From positions 1 through 52,392 of the forward strand of contig DBFWPL010000018.1 of assembly GCA_048463395.1 (NCBI GenBank): a DNA stretch of 52,392 nt. Direction: 5' to 3'. This DNA comes from JAGAJR01 sp048463395 (GTDB taxonomy: Bacteria > Pseudomonadota > Alphaproteobacteria > RF32 > CAG-239). Positions 24,662 to 32,760 of the stretch are shown one piece after another. Position numbers and translations under genes: made by a program. The notes beneath the pieces are model-generated. The model worked only from the letters and a program-made list of their open reading frames with translations. It made no database searches and was not told the origin of the DNA. Each line of letters begins with the position of its first letter. Positions within the stretch are counted from its first letter, which is position 1.

Positions 24662-24697
24662 AAACCCGCTTTTAGAAATAAAGGCGGGTTTTTGTTT
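24662..24697 (+). terminator. rpsB-tsf terminator
   Basis: AAACCCGC pairs with GCGGGTTT around a 14-base loop, followed by a T-rich tract. Confidence 0.85.
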
Positions 24698-24767
24698 TTT
24701 GCACAAAATTATAGACAAAAATATTTTATTGTTATATAGTGGCTGTATTATTTTACGGAGAGCTTTC

Positions 24768-26081
24768 ATGGATAAAAATCTGCACGACTATCTTATCAAC
24801 GAATATAAACAAGCTTTGGAAGAGCCTTTATATACCAAAATCAACGGTAAAAACGTTTTGATTCCTTTTGTCTATGCCGTCAGATACAGTTCAGAGAAAG
24901 AAGCCTCCGACAATTTCAAAGTCGACTTTTTCAACCACACGGACGAAAACGTTTTTGCGATTATGGATGTTTATGCTTCCTATCAGGAAGAGCCAAAGTT
25001 CGTTTGGTTTGACAATATTCAGTTTCCGGTTCCCTATGAAGCCAAAGCTCTCTCGGAGCCGGAACAAAAGAATTATATTCTTGCAGATTGCAACAAACGT
25101 TATGAAAATGCCGTTAAAGCTCATCTTATGGCAAAGGAAATGGGCTTAAATCCTAAATTTGTCGAAATTGAGACAGCTGCATTCAATAAACTGAAAAAAG
25201 AAATTCTTCAAAAGAAAAAAGAGGCTCAAAAGCCTAAGGGAATCCGCCCGACAGTTCAGGAAAAAGAAGCTCCGAAAGCGGTTTTAACCCAAAACAAAAC
25301 CGGACATTTTAAATTTAACAGGAAAATGATGGTCGGATTTGCCGCCGGAAGTATCTTATTTGCTTCATGGCTTTCAAAATGCTCCGAAAGAACTCAAGAC
25401 AAAGAGGAATATCAACAGGAACAACAAGCCAAACCTAAAACAGCAATCAATCCGGAAGAACGTTTTAACGCCGTTGCCTCTGCCTTGTTAGGCGAAGAAG
25501 GCGGATACGCGACAAAAAAACAAATTGATCAGGAAACACATTACGGCGTTATCAATTCCACGCTGAAAAATTTTAAAAAGAATTATCCCAAATATGCTTC
25601 CCAGATGCCGGAAAATTTGAAAGATTTGACAAAAGAGCAAGCTTTGACAATCATCCGCGTCGGTTTTTATGAGCAATACAAGATTGATCAAATTGAAAAT
25701 GAATCTATTGCAAAACTAACGTTGGATGTGGCTTACAACCATGATTACGAAACAATGAGAGGCTTTTTGAAAAAAGGATATTGTGCGGTTTTGGAATACC
25801 GTGGGGAAGACACCTGTCAACGCCCGAGAAATTTACGGGATATGCCGGATTTTGTGAATAAATGCGATAACAATGAAGGCGAGATTTTCTTAAATGCCGT
25901 CAAAAAGGCTCGTTTGGACTTTTTAGACAAGAAACTCAAAGAAAACCCCGATGCTTATAAGAAATATGAAAACGGTTTGAGGCAACGTTACAGCCGGGCG
26001 GAATATATTCCTCAGGATGACAACACCATAGATTGGTCTCAGGCTCAAATGGCACTGTTAACTCAAGGAGGACGCAAATGA
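24768..26081 (+). CDS. Membrane-anchored GH108-type muramidase
   Basis: 437 residues from the ATG with GGAG upstream. N-terminal soluble region (1-175) of unknown family, then a hydrophobic helix (about 190-205, KMMVGFAAGSILFASWL), then a GH108-like N-acetylmuramidase domain (about 235-340): RFNAVASALLGEEGGY with the catalytic Glu, HYGVINSTL, DLTKEQALTIIRVGFYEQY and LDVAYNHD. GH108 enzymes cut peptidoglycan glycan chains. The helix would put the enzyme in the periplasm and the N-terminal part in the cytosol. The next gene overlaps its stop. Confidence 0.72.
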   Translation: MDKNLHDYLINEYKQALEEPLYTKINGKNVLIPFVYAVRYSSEKEASDNFKVDFFNHTDENVFAIMDVYASYQEEPKFVWFDNIQFPVPYEAKALSEPEQKNYILADCNKRYENAVKAHLMAKEMGLNPKFVEIETAAFNKLKKEILQKKKEAQKPKGIRPTVQEKEAPKAVLTQNKTGHFKFNRKMMVGFAAGSILFASWLSKCSERTQDKEEYQQEQQAKPKTAINPEERFNAVASALLGEEGGYATKKQIDQETHYGVINSTLKNFKKNYPKYASQMPENLKDLTKEQALTIIRVGFYEQYKIDQIENESIAKLTLDVAYNHDYETMRGFLKKGYCAVLEYRGEDTCQRPRNLRDMPDFVNKCDNNEGEIFLNAVKKARLDFLDKKLKENPDAYKKYENGLRQRYSRAEYIPQDDNTIDWSQAQMALLTQGGRK

Positions 26082-26671
26082 AAGACGTATACCGTGTTGT
26101 ATGCAGCGAAAACCAAAGATTATATCCCGGCAAGACTTTTATTGATATTTATCCGGCCGGGAGTTTCCGTCCGGAAAATTGTCTGAATCACGACTGTATC
26201 TTAATGATGCGGCAAGTTATTAATCCGGAAGTTTATTCTTTGGAACCGGGTATTCTATTGTATGACAAAGAGGGATGCGAACCTCATGTGACTCTTGAAA
26301 TGACTTGCAATAAACGCCTAAAACTTTATCAAGACAGTTTTAGAAAAAGATATGAGAAAAAAATCATTGAAACCTTCAAAAAAATGAAAAGCCTGGGACG
26401 AGACAGAACTATGGATGTCAGTTTTTTGGATTTGGCTGTTCGGTATGATTTCTTTCAGGAAGAGAAAATTAACGACACACCTAAAAGTGCAAGAGAACAG
26501 GAAATCATTCAATCTGCCAAAGAGCATAAAATCCAAGAACAAAGACGCCAAGAACTCATTGAACGCAAACGGAACGAGCTTGAAAACTACCGGCAAAAGA
26601 AGAATTTAAGCAAAGTACCAACTCCGGAACAGATGATGGCTTGGAAACAGGCTCACATTCTTGGTGATTAA
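26078..26671 (+). CDS. Hypothetical protein coupled to the muramidase gene
   Basis: 197 residues from the ATG that overlaps the preceding stop (ATGA), with GGAGGACGCAA upstream. N-terminal half is beta-rich with several Cys; the C-terminal part is a long charged helix (EQEIIQSAKEHKIQEQRRQE onward). No family recognised. Probably a partner of the muramidase. Confidence 0.65.
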   Translation: MKDVYRVVCSENQRLYPGKTFIDIYPAGSFRPENCLNHDCILMMRQVINPEVYSLEPGILLYDKEGCEPHVTLEMTCNKRLKLYQDSFRKRYEKKIIETFKKMKSLGRDRTMDVSFLDLAVRYDFFQEEKINDTPKSAREQEIIQSAKEHKIQEQRRQELIERKRNELENYRQKKNLSKVPTPEQMMAWKQAHILGD

Positions 26672-26681
26672 CCCAATAAGC

Positions 26682-27839
26682 TTACGATGCTTTTTCTGAA
26701 ACAAACAAGTCTTTTATCTTGTCAAAAAAGCTTTTGGATTCCGGCTGACAGCTGTTATCTTTGCTGATTTCACGAAATTCTTCCAATAAGGCTTTCTGTT
26801 TTGAAGAAAGGTTGACCGGAGTTTCAACCCTAAACTTGACAAACAGGTCTCCGCGGTGTTTTGAACGCAGAATAGTCATTCCCTCGTTTCTGACCTTTTC
26901 CATTTGGTCTGTTTGAGTTCCGGCGGCAATTTTCACTTCTATCGTACTCCCGTCGATTCCCGGAATTTCCACTATTCCGCCCAAAGCCGCACAGGCCATG
27001 GAAATCGGCACACGGGTATAAAGGTTTCCGCCATCGCGGGTATAAAGCTTATGCGGTTTGACATTAATGAAAACATATAAATCTCCGTTAACACCGCCGC
27101 GGGTTCCCGGTTCGCCTTCCCCACTCAACCGCATACGGGTATTACCCTCTACACCGGCCGGAATTTTGATTTTTAGGGTTTTATCTTTATTAATCACGCC
27201 GCTGCCGCCGCATTTTTTGCAAGGTTCACTGATAATTCGTCCTTTTCCCTGACATTTCGGACAAGTTTTTTCAATAATGAAAAACCCGCCTTGCTGAACA
27301 TGAACTTTACCGCTGCCGCGGCAATTCGGACAGACAGGAGGTTCTTTTCCGTCTTTGGTTCCAAAACCGTTACATTCCTCACACGGAACAGCTGACGGAA
27401 TAGTGATTTCCTTTTCCACTCCGGTAAAAGCCTCTTCCAGTGTTATCTCCAGATTATACCGGATATCGGCTCCGTCTTTGGCATAAGACTGACGGTTTTG
27501 ACGGCCGCCTCCCATAAACTCTGAAAAAACTTCAGAGAAAATATCCGAAAATCCGCCGCCGCCAAAATTAAACTCAAAACCGCCAAACGGATTTCCTCCG
27601 CCCATACCGCCGGCAAAAGCCTGATGTCCGTAACGATCATAAGCGGCACGCTTTTGTTCGTCTTTCAAAACATCATAAGCCTCGTTGATTTCCTTAAACC
27701 TGTTTTCCGCCTCTTTATCTCCGGGATTACGGTCCGGATGATATTTCATGGCTAAACGGCGATAGGATTTTTTAATTTCGTCACCGGAAGCGTCTTTGGC
27801 AACTTCCAAAAGTTCGTAGTAGTCTTTTTCAGTCATCAT
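26682..27839 (-). CDS. dnaJ: Chaperone protein DnaJ
   Basis: 385 residues from the ATG at 27839; a GTG at 27848 and a second ATG at 27836 are alternatives. J domain with HPD (KYHPDRNPGD), Gly/Phe linker, four CxxCxGxG zinc repeats (CEECNGFG, CPNCRGSG, CPKCQGKG, CKKCGGSG) and the C-terminal binding domain. It delivers unfolded clients to DnaK. It is not directly next to dnaK: a 4.4-kb gene on the other strand lies between them. It has its own RpoH-like promoter. Confidence 0.95.
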   Translation of the reverse strand: MMTEKDYYELLEVAKDASGDEIKKSYRRLAMKYHPDRNPGDKEAENRFKEINEAYDVLKDEQKRAAYDRYGHQAFAGGMGGGNPFGGFEFNFGGGGFSDIFSEVFSEFMGGGRQNRQSYAKDGADIRYNLEITLEEAFTGVEKEITIPSAVPCEECNGFGTKDGKEPPVCPNCRGSGKVHVQQGGFFIIEKTCPKCQGKGRIISEPCKKCGGSGVINKDKTLKIKIPAGVEGNTRMRLSGEGEPGTRGGVNGDLYVFINVKPHKLYTRDGGNLYTRVPISMACAALGGIVEIPGIDGSTIEVKIAAGTQTDQMEKVRNEGMTILRSKHRGDLFVKFRVETPVNLSSKQKALLEEFREISKDNSCQPESKSFFDKIKDLFVSEKAS

Positions 27840-27877
27840 TCTCAGCACTAAAAGATTTTTTGATTATCGCGATATGT

Positions 27878-27909
27878 CTTATTTAGGGTGTTTATAACGA
27901 ATTGGCAAG
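27878..27909 (-). promoter_or_regulatory. RpoH-like heat-shock promoter of dnaJ
   Basis: On the minus strand CTTG is followed, 17 bases later, by CCCTAAATAAG. This fits the alphaproteobacterial sigma-32 pattern CTTG-N17/18-CYTATNT, with one mismatch in the -10. Confidence 0.6.
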
Positions 27910-27989
27910 CTTTTGACAAGACCGGTAAACAAATTTTAATAGTTTTTTGTTATATTTATGACAATTACATTAAAATTGGACAAAACGTA

Positions 27990-28018
27990 TTGCCAAAATA
28001 TACAAAACATGGTAATAT
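27990..28018 (+). promoter_or_regulatory. Sigma-70-type promoter of the giant-protein gene
   Basis: TTGCCA, a 17-base spacer and TAATAT, ending 35 bases before the ATG. It lies in the divergent region shared with the dnaJ promoter. Confidence 0.55.
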
Positions 28019-28053
28019 AATTTCATATTTGAAACTTTTTGAGGACAAATCCC

Positions 28054-31000
28054 ATGGCTGACAGACAACAATTTACAGATACTCAGTTGAACACCATCCG
28101 CGAAAGCGAGGAGTTCCGGAAATTCCAGGAAGGTAAAGAAAACGCAACCATTGAGGATTATCTCGCCTCTGACGAAGCTTATGCTTTTTGGTCCAACAAG
28201 TTTGGTATGAAAGAAGATGCTCCTCATGAATACGAAGGGCAGGAACTGGACGATGCTACCCATGACGCTATCCGCGATTACCAAATGCAGATGGACGGAC
28301 GTATTTCCGAAGATGAAGGTAAAGCTAAAGCATTTACGCCTCATGAATACGAAGGGCAGGAACTGGACGACGCTACCCATGACGCCATCCGCGATTACCA
28401 AATGCAGATGGACGGACGTATTTCTGAAGATGAAGGTAAAGCAAAAAAAGGCCTGACGATTGATGAAAAAATATCTGAGGACGCCAACGAAAAAACGGCG
28501 ACCGCCGTTATGAACGACACCGAAACCGTTTTGGGCGGAGATGATGACGAAATTTCCGATGACGAGAAAAAAACTTTGGAAGTTACCGGCGTTACCAAAG
28601 AACAATATAAAGGAATGACTCCGCAAGAACGCAGCGACCTTCACCAAGAAGCCGCCCGTATCCGCAGTGCGGATTCCGACCAAAATGCCATGATATTCAA
28701 TATGCAGATTGTTAACACTCTGCATGATATGAAAGAAGTTTCCGACGAAGAATTAAACAAAGCTCAGGGCTCTGTTAGGGAAGCTGCTTTGTTGACTTCA
28801 AGAGCTGACGGGCTTGATGATAAAAAACGGGCGGAATTTGATATTCGTTTCGCAGATAAAATTACAAAAAATCCTGAACTTTTGGAAATAACCCCTCCTT
28901 TTATTCTTGCAACATCTCATGATGCTTTGAAGAAAGCTATTGAATCTGCGAAGAAAAGAAATCCTGAGGCAGATTTATCCGCTCAGAATGCTCAACTTGA
29001 TACAATTAACAACAGAATAGACGTTTTAACAGATTTTCTGGCAAAAAACGAAGGTTTATATTTTGCCGACGTTACCAACATTGCCGACACCTATCAGGGT
29101 TATATGGACATGATGGCTGCCAGAGAAAAAGATTTGGAACAAAACGACCCTCGTCGAAGCACTATTGAAAGCAACCGTACAAAACTAAACAGTATGATTT
29201 CTGAATATGACGATATGTGGAATCTGCCGGACGGAATGAGTGCCGAAGATGCCGAAAAACGTTTTGATGAAGCTTATAAGCTGGTTCCTGATTTGCAATT
29301 AAGCCCGGAGACCCTTGCTTTAGTCAGCCAATACCAATTTGTTGATAAGCAGCACAAAGAAACCGTTGATCAAAAACGCTTAGATAAAGCCAACAGTGAT
29401 TTGGATCAATATCTGGGGACGATGTATGTTGAAACGCATCCTGATGAAAATGTTACTACGGAAACATGGAAGACTAAAGAATATCAGGATTGGGAAGCTG
29501 AATATTTGAAAAATACCGAAGATAAAGATTTACAGGCTTTATTGGCTGAAAAAGAAGCTGCTCAAAAACCGGTTGTTGAAGATGTTATGGTTCCGATTCC
29601 GCAGTTTATTGACCCGAAAGACGGTTCAAAACATGTGGAATATAAAGAAGGCTTTGTTGTTGATCCGGAAGGAAAACTTGCCACCGTCATTAAACTGACA
29701 GCTAATGATGAAGTTATGAAATCTTTGGGCAGCAAGGAACCTATCACTAAAGAAGGTTTGGAACAAGGCTTAAACGAAAACTTAAAATACAAGCTTTTCG
29801 CTATTCATAACTCTGAAGAAACTATTCAGGGCGTTGCCGAAGCTCCGGATAAATTTACTAATCCGCAATATGCCGCAGAATTTATCAGAAAGCTCGAATC
29901 TTCCGAAAAGCCAATGCAAATATCTCCTGAAGGATATCAGGCTGCCATTGACCATCAGGTAGATGCCGTTGACGCATTTGCTCATCGTTTGGCTCAGAAG
30001 ACGGGAGATCCAAAAGCTCCGGTCATTGGCAAGCTTTATGACAAAGTTGCCGACATTGACAAGCTTGCCGGAACTCGAATGGATGGTAAACCAAGCAAAG
30101 CTGAAATTCGTAAAAAACTGGCTAAACAAATCGGAACAAAAGCTTTGTCTTCATTCGGCATGGCTACTGTTTTCACCATGGGTACTCGAGCCATTGGTGC
30201 CTCTTACGGAACTACTGCCGCTACACTTACCGGTGTTGGGGTTGGTCTCGGTGCTACGGCTTATATGATCTATAAACGTAAAAAACAGGCTAAAAAGCTC
30301 GGACAAAAATATGGTTGGAAAGAATTTAGAAAAGACCATGCCGCTCACGTTGCCATTGCCACTTCAGCTTGTGCCGGTGCCGCTGCCGCATTCAGCATGA
30401 CCGGAAATCCGGAACTGGCCGCCACATTCGGAACCGCCGCAATTGTTATCGGTTCCGGAGGAAGTGCTTTGGAAGGATATAAACAAGCTCGCGAGGGCGG
30501 AATTGGCAAGGTTGAAAGTCTCCTCTGGGCTGCCGGAATGGCCGGAGCGACTTACGGCGGTGCTCAAATGGGTCGTATGGCAGGTAACGCCGCTGTTGAC
30601 GCTATCAATAACGCATGGCAGGACAACACCATTTTCCAAAACAGAGAAGAAATTACAACCTCAAGAACTGAAACAAAAACAGAAATTACTTATAAAGAAG
30701 GTGTCGTCGAAGGAGCCAAAAACATCCTCGACCAATGGTATGCCGACAATCCTGAATTGTTACAACAGAGAGTTGACGCCATTAATGCGTATAACGCAGA
30801 ACACGGGACAAACATTGATCCTCACCGTTATTTATTGGCTGCACATGATGCCGGTGCTCTCGCTCCGACAGATACCGTTCACCATGTTCAGGGGGGGGCA
30901 GATGTCCACTCTAACGGTAACCATAAAGTATTTGGAACAGAATGGTCTAATACAACCGGTGTTTCTACCGAATCAATCAACAATCTGGCCGGAAGTGTCG

Positions 31001-32496
31001 GAGCGGACGGTGTTAACATTACACCGGAATCTATTAGTGCATTTCAACAGGTTGACGGGTATGTTAGTGCTAGTAACCAAGTTGGAAATGTTCCTAGTAA
31101 TCCTTATCAAGATGACGGTGTTTTAGGCTTTAATGCAACACATACCGCTGACGGCAACACTGTTGCAGATCCAAACGGAAACCAGTATACGACTTATGCT
31201 GATCATAACTCAATTTATGATGTAACAACAACGGAAACTACTGTTACAGAAACCGATGTTCAATATACAGATAAACCTGGTGTAACGGCTATCTGGGGCG
31301 GTGTCGGATTTATGAGCAAGGTTAGCAAAGGTATTTCTAAGCGGTTTGGAGCTTTGAAAGATAAAATTACCGGCAAGAAATCGACTGAAAAACCTGTTGA
31401 GAATACCGGTACTGTTCCGGGAGGAAAAGGAACGGATAAAATTATTGGTGCCCCGGATAAAGAAAAGAATCCGACACCACCACATGATAATAATGGTGGC
31501 AAGAAAGGTCTTGAAGTCGGGGGGATTGCTGCTCCGGTTCCGGGTAAGGACAAAGAAAAAAATCCGACACCGGAGAACCCGAATCTTGCAGCTCTGCAGG
31601 GAGACAATGTCTTTTATGACGATACTTCCGGTGATGTTGCTTACAACGAAATTGAAGGTTTGAACAAGGAAGAAGACGAGAAAAAGGCCGCAATTATTAA
31701 CGGATATGATAAATACGGACGAGTTATTCGCCGTGTACCTGCTCTTCAGGCTCAAAAAGAACAGGAAAAACCGGTTGCTGAGAAAACCGCCGAGGAAAAA
31801 CCGGTTGCTGAGAATACCGCTGAGGAAAAACCGAAGAAAAAGTCCTTATTCGGAAAATTGTTCGGTGATTCCAAAACAACAGAGAATAAATCTCCGGCAG
31901 TTTCTCTTGCTACTCCGACAGGAATGATTCCGGTATTGACTCAGGATACAACGGGCAAAACCGAAACAGCCTTCAAAGAAGCCGCCAAAACAACGGAGAA
32001 TGAAACTGTTAAGAAAAGCAGATGGAGAAGTTTCTCCTTCAGAAAAACTCTTGGCGGACTTAAAGACAGAGTCGGTCAGTGGCAGGAAAAGAGAGCCGCT
32101 CAAAAAGAACAAGCTCGAAAAGAAAAGGAAAGAATCGAACGTCGAAAGAATTTCGATTATGACAAAGCTGAGCTCGGAGAATTTACAATGAATGCTCTTG
32201 GTAACGAGGATCCAAACTTACAAGCCAACAGCGAAGTTCCGGCAAACAAACAAGAAACTGAACAAACAAAAACCGGAAGCGTTAGAGAACACAAAGCGGA
32301 AGTTGAAGCTCGTAAAGCCAAACCAAAACAACTTTCAAATGAGGAGTTAATGGCGGCGATGAGCGGAAATACCGGCGGTGCTTATGACGCTAATCAGGAA
32401 GAAAAACCTGCTAAGGCTCCGGCTTCTAATGCAGGAAAGCAAACAACTCTTGAAGAGCGTCTTATGATGATGCACAATCACGATTATACTAAGTAA
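28054..32496 (+). CDS. Giant hypothetical protein (1480 aa) between dnaJ and dnaK
   Basis: 1480 residues from the ATG with TTGAGGACAAATCCC upstream. No signal peptide. Acidic N-terminus with a 39-residue tandem duplication (about 57-134). Helical region to about 690. Two Gly/Ala-rich hydrophobic blocks (about 696-742 and 762-858) look like membrane hairpins or a glycine-zipper stretch. A Thr/Asn/Gly-rich beta segment (about 940-1080) includes a G8 tract. Then low-complexity linkers (Pro/Lys/Glu) and a Lys/Arg-rich helical C-terminus. I recognise no family. It could be a secreted effector or a cell-surface structure, but no export signal is visible. It lies opposite to both flanking chaperone genes. 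Confidence 0.75.
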   Translation: MADRQQFTDTQLNTIRESEEFRKFQEGKENATIEDYLASDEAYAFWSNKFGMKEDAPHEYEGQELDDATHDAIRDYQMQMDGRISEDEGKAKAFTPHEYEGQELDDATHDAIRDYQMQMDGRISEDEGKAKKGLTIDEKISEDANEKTATAVMNDTETVLGGDDDEISDDEKKTLEVTGVTKEQYKGMTPQERSDLHQEAARIRSADSDQNAMIFNMQIVNTLHDMKEVSDEELNKAQGSVREAALLTSRADGLDDKKRAEFDIRFADKITKNPELLEITPPFILATSHDALKKAIESAKKRNPEADLSAQNAQLDTINNRIDVLTDFLAKNEGLYFADVTNIADTYQGYMDMMAAREKDLEQNDPRRSTIESNRTKLNSMISEYDDMWNLPDGMSAEDAEKRFDEAYKLVPDLQLSPETLALVSQYQFVDKQHKETVDQKRLDKANSDLDQYLGTMYVETHPDENVTTETWKTKEYQDWEAEYLKNTEDKDLQALLAEKEAAQKPVVEDVMVPIPQFIDPKDGSKHVEYKEGFVVDPEGKLATVIKLTANDEVMKSLGSKEPITKEGLEQGLNENLKYKLFAIHNSEETIQGVAEAPDKFTNPQYAAEFIRKLESSEKPMQISPEGYQAAIDHQVDAVDAFAHRLAQKTGDPKAPVIGKLYDKVADIDKLAGTRMDGKPSKAEIRKKLAKQIGTKALSSFGMATVFTMGTRAIGASYGTTAATLTGVGVGLGATAYMIYKRKKQAKKLGQKYGWKEFRKDHAAHVAIATSACAGAAAAFSMTGNPELAATFGTAAIVIGSGGSALEGYKQAREGGIGKVESLLWAAGMAGATYGGAQMGRMAGNAAVDAINNAWQDNTIFQNREEITTSRTETKTEITYKEGVVEGAKNILDQWYADNPELLQQRVDAINAYNAEHGTNIDPHRYLLAAHDAGALAPTDTVHHVQGGADVHSNGNHKVFGTEWSNTTGVSTESINNLAGSVGADGVNITPESISAFQQVDGYVSASNQVGNVPSNPYQDDGVLGFNATHTADGNTVADPNGNQYTTYADHNSIYDVTTTETTVTETDVQYTDKPGVTAIWGGVGFMSKVSKGISKRFGALKDKITGKKSTEKPVENTGTVPGGKGTDKIIGAPDKEKNPTPPHDNNGGKKGLEVGGIAAPVPGKDKEKNPTPENPNLAALQGDNVFYDDTSGDVAYNEIEGLNKEEDEKKAAIINGYDKYGRVIRRVPALQAQKEQEKPVAEKTAEEKPVAENTAEEKPKKKSLFGKLFGDSKTTENKSPAVSLATPTGMIPVLTQDTTGKTETAFKEAAKTTENETVKKSRWRSFSFRKTLGGLKDRVGQWQEKRAAQKEQARKEKERIERRKNFDYDKAELGEFTMNALGNEDPNLQANSEVPANKQETEQTKTGSVREHKAEVEARKAKPKQLSNEELMAAMSGNTGGAYDANQEEKPAKAPASNAGKQTTLEERLMMMHNHDYTK
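28222..28443 (+). repeat. Tandem 117-bp (39-codon) duplication inside the giant gene
   Basis: Unit 1 at 28222-28338, unit 2 from 28339. The shared residues run PHEYEGQELDDATHD then AIRDYQMQMDGRISEDEGKAK. The few DNA differences are all synonymous, which means a recent duplication kept under protein-level selection. Confidence 0.9.
30891..30898 (+). repeat. G8 homopolymer tract inside the giant gene
   Basis: Eight consecutive G at codons about 946-948 of the giant gene. It is the longest G run I saw in this low-GC window. A one-base slip would end translation before the C-terminal third. Confidence 0.8.
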
Positions 32497-32503
32497 AGCT
32501 TTT

Positions 32504-32536
32504 GCCCCCTTTGATAATTTCAAAGGGGGCTTTTCT
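32504..32536 (+). terminator. Terminator of the giant-protein gene
   Basis: 11-bp stem GCCCCCTTTGA/TCAAAGGGGGC with a 5-base loop and TTTTC, directly after the stop codon. Confidence 0.9.
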
Positions 32537-32548
32537 TTAAGATTTTCC

Positions 32549-32652
32549 TTTGGTATCTAATTTCGCCGCGGTCATTCCATTTCCCTTGCTCAATAAGATA
32601 TTCCAAAGAATTTGCAGACAAAAACCACCTAAAAAGGTGGTTTTTGCTTAGC
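32549..32652 (+). repeat. Interspersed element, copy A2 (dnaK side)
   Basis: 104 bp beginning TTTGGTATCTA and ending in an 11-bp hairpin (32620-32630 with 32635-32645) and GCTTAGC. About 54 of the first 70 positions match copy A1 near tRNA-Arg(CCT). The stem sequence differs from A1 and A3 but pairs fully. Confidence 0.75.
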
Positions 32653-32662
32653 ATTGGGTTCA

Positions 32663-32723
32663 CAGAGGAACTTAAGCTCGTTTCGGTGGTTGTCGCTGCC
32701 CTCTCTCGCTAAAGTTTGCTCTG
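32663..32723 (+). repeat. Interspersed element core, copy B2
   Basis: CAGAGGAACTT (32663-32673) pairs with AAGTTTGCTCTG (32712-32723), enclosing GCTCGTTTCGGT...CCCTCTCTCGC. The enclosed core matches B1 (2840-2894, opposite orientation) and the 5' half of A1; the arms do not match but also pair. Confidence 0.65.
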
Positions 32724-32760
32724 GGTTACAGTAATATTTTCACCCATCGGGGTAAAAATA
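32724..32760 (-). terminator. dnaK terminator
   Basis: On the minus strand, right after the dnaK stop codon, AATATTTTTACCCC and a complementary GGGTGAAAATATT form a stem with one or two mismatches. No long T run follows, so it may be partial. Confidence 0.55.

Noticed and set aside
27913..27941. TTGACA as an alternative -35 for the giant gene
   Set aside because: The matching -10 at 17 bases is poor; the TTGCCA-TAATAT pair closer to the start is better.
27970..28725. 251-residue minus-strand ORF at the start of the giant gene
   Set aside because: Its repeats (FIFGNTSVHLHLVIAD) simply mirror the duplicated 117-bp unit of the giant gene on the other strand.
31748..31835. Repeated EKPVAE(K/N)TAEE words in the giant protein as a separate mobile repeat
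   Set aside because: Short low-complexity linker repeats in frame; ordinary slippage explains them.
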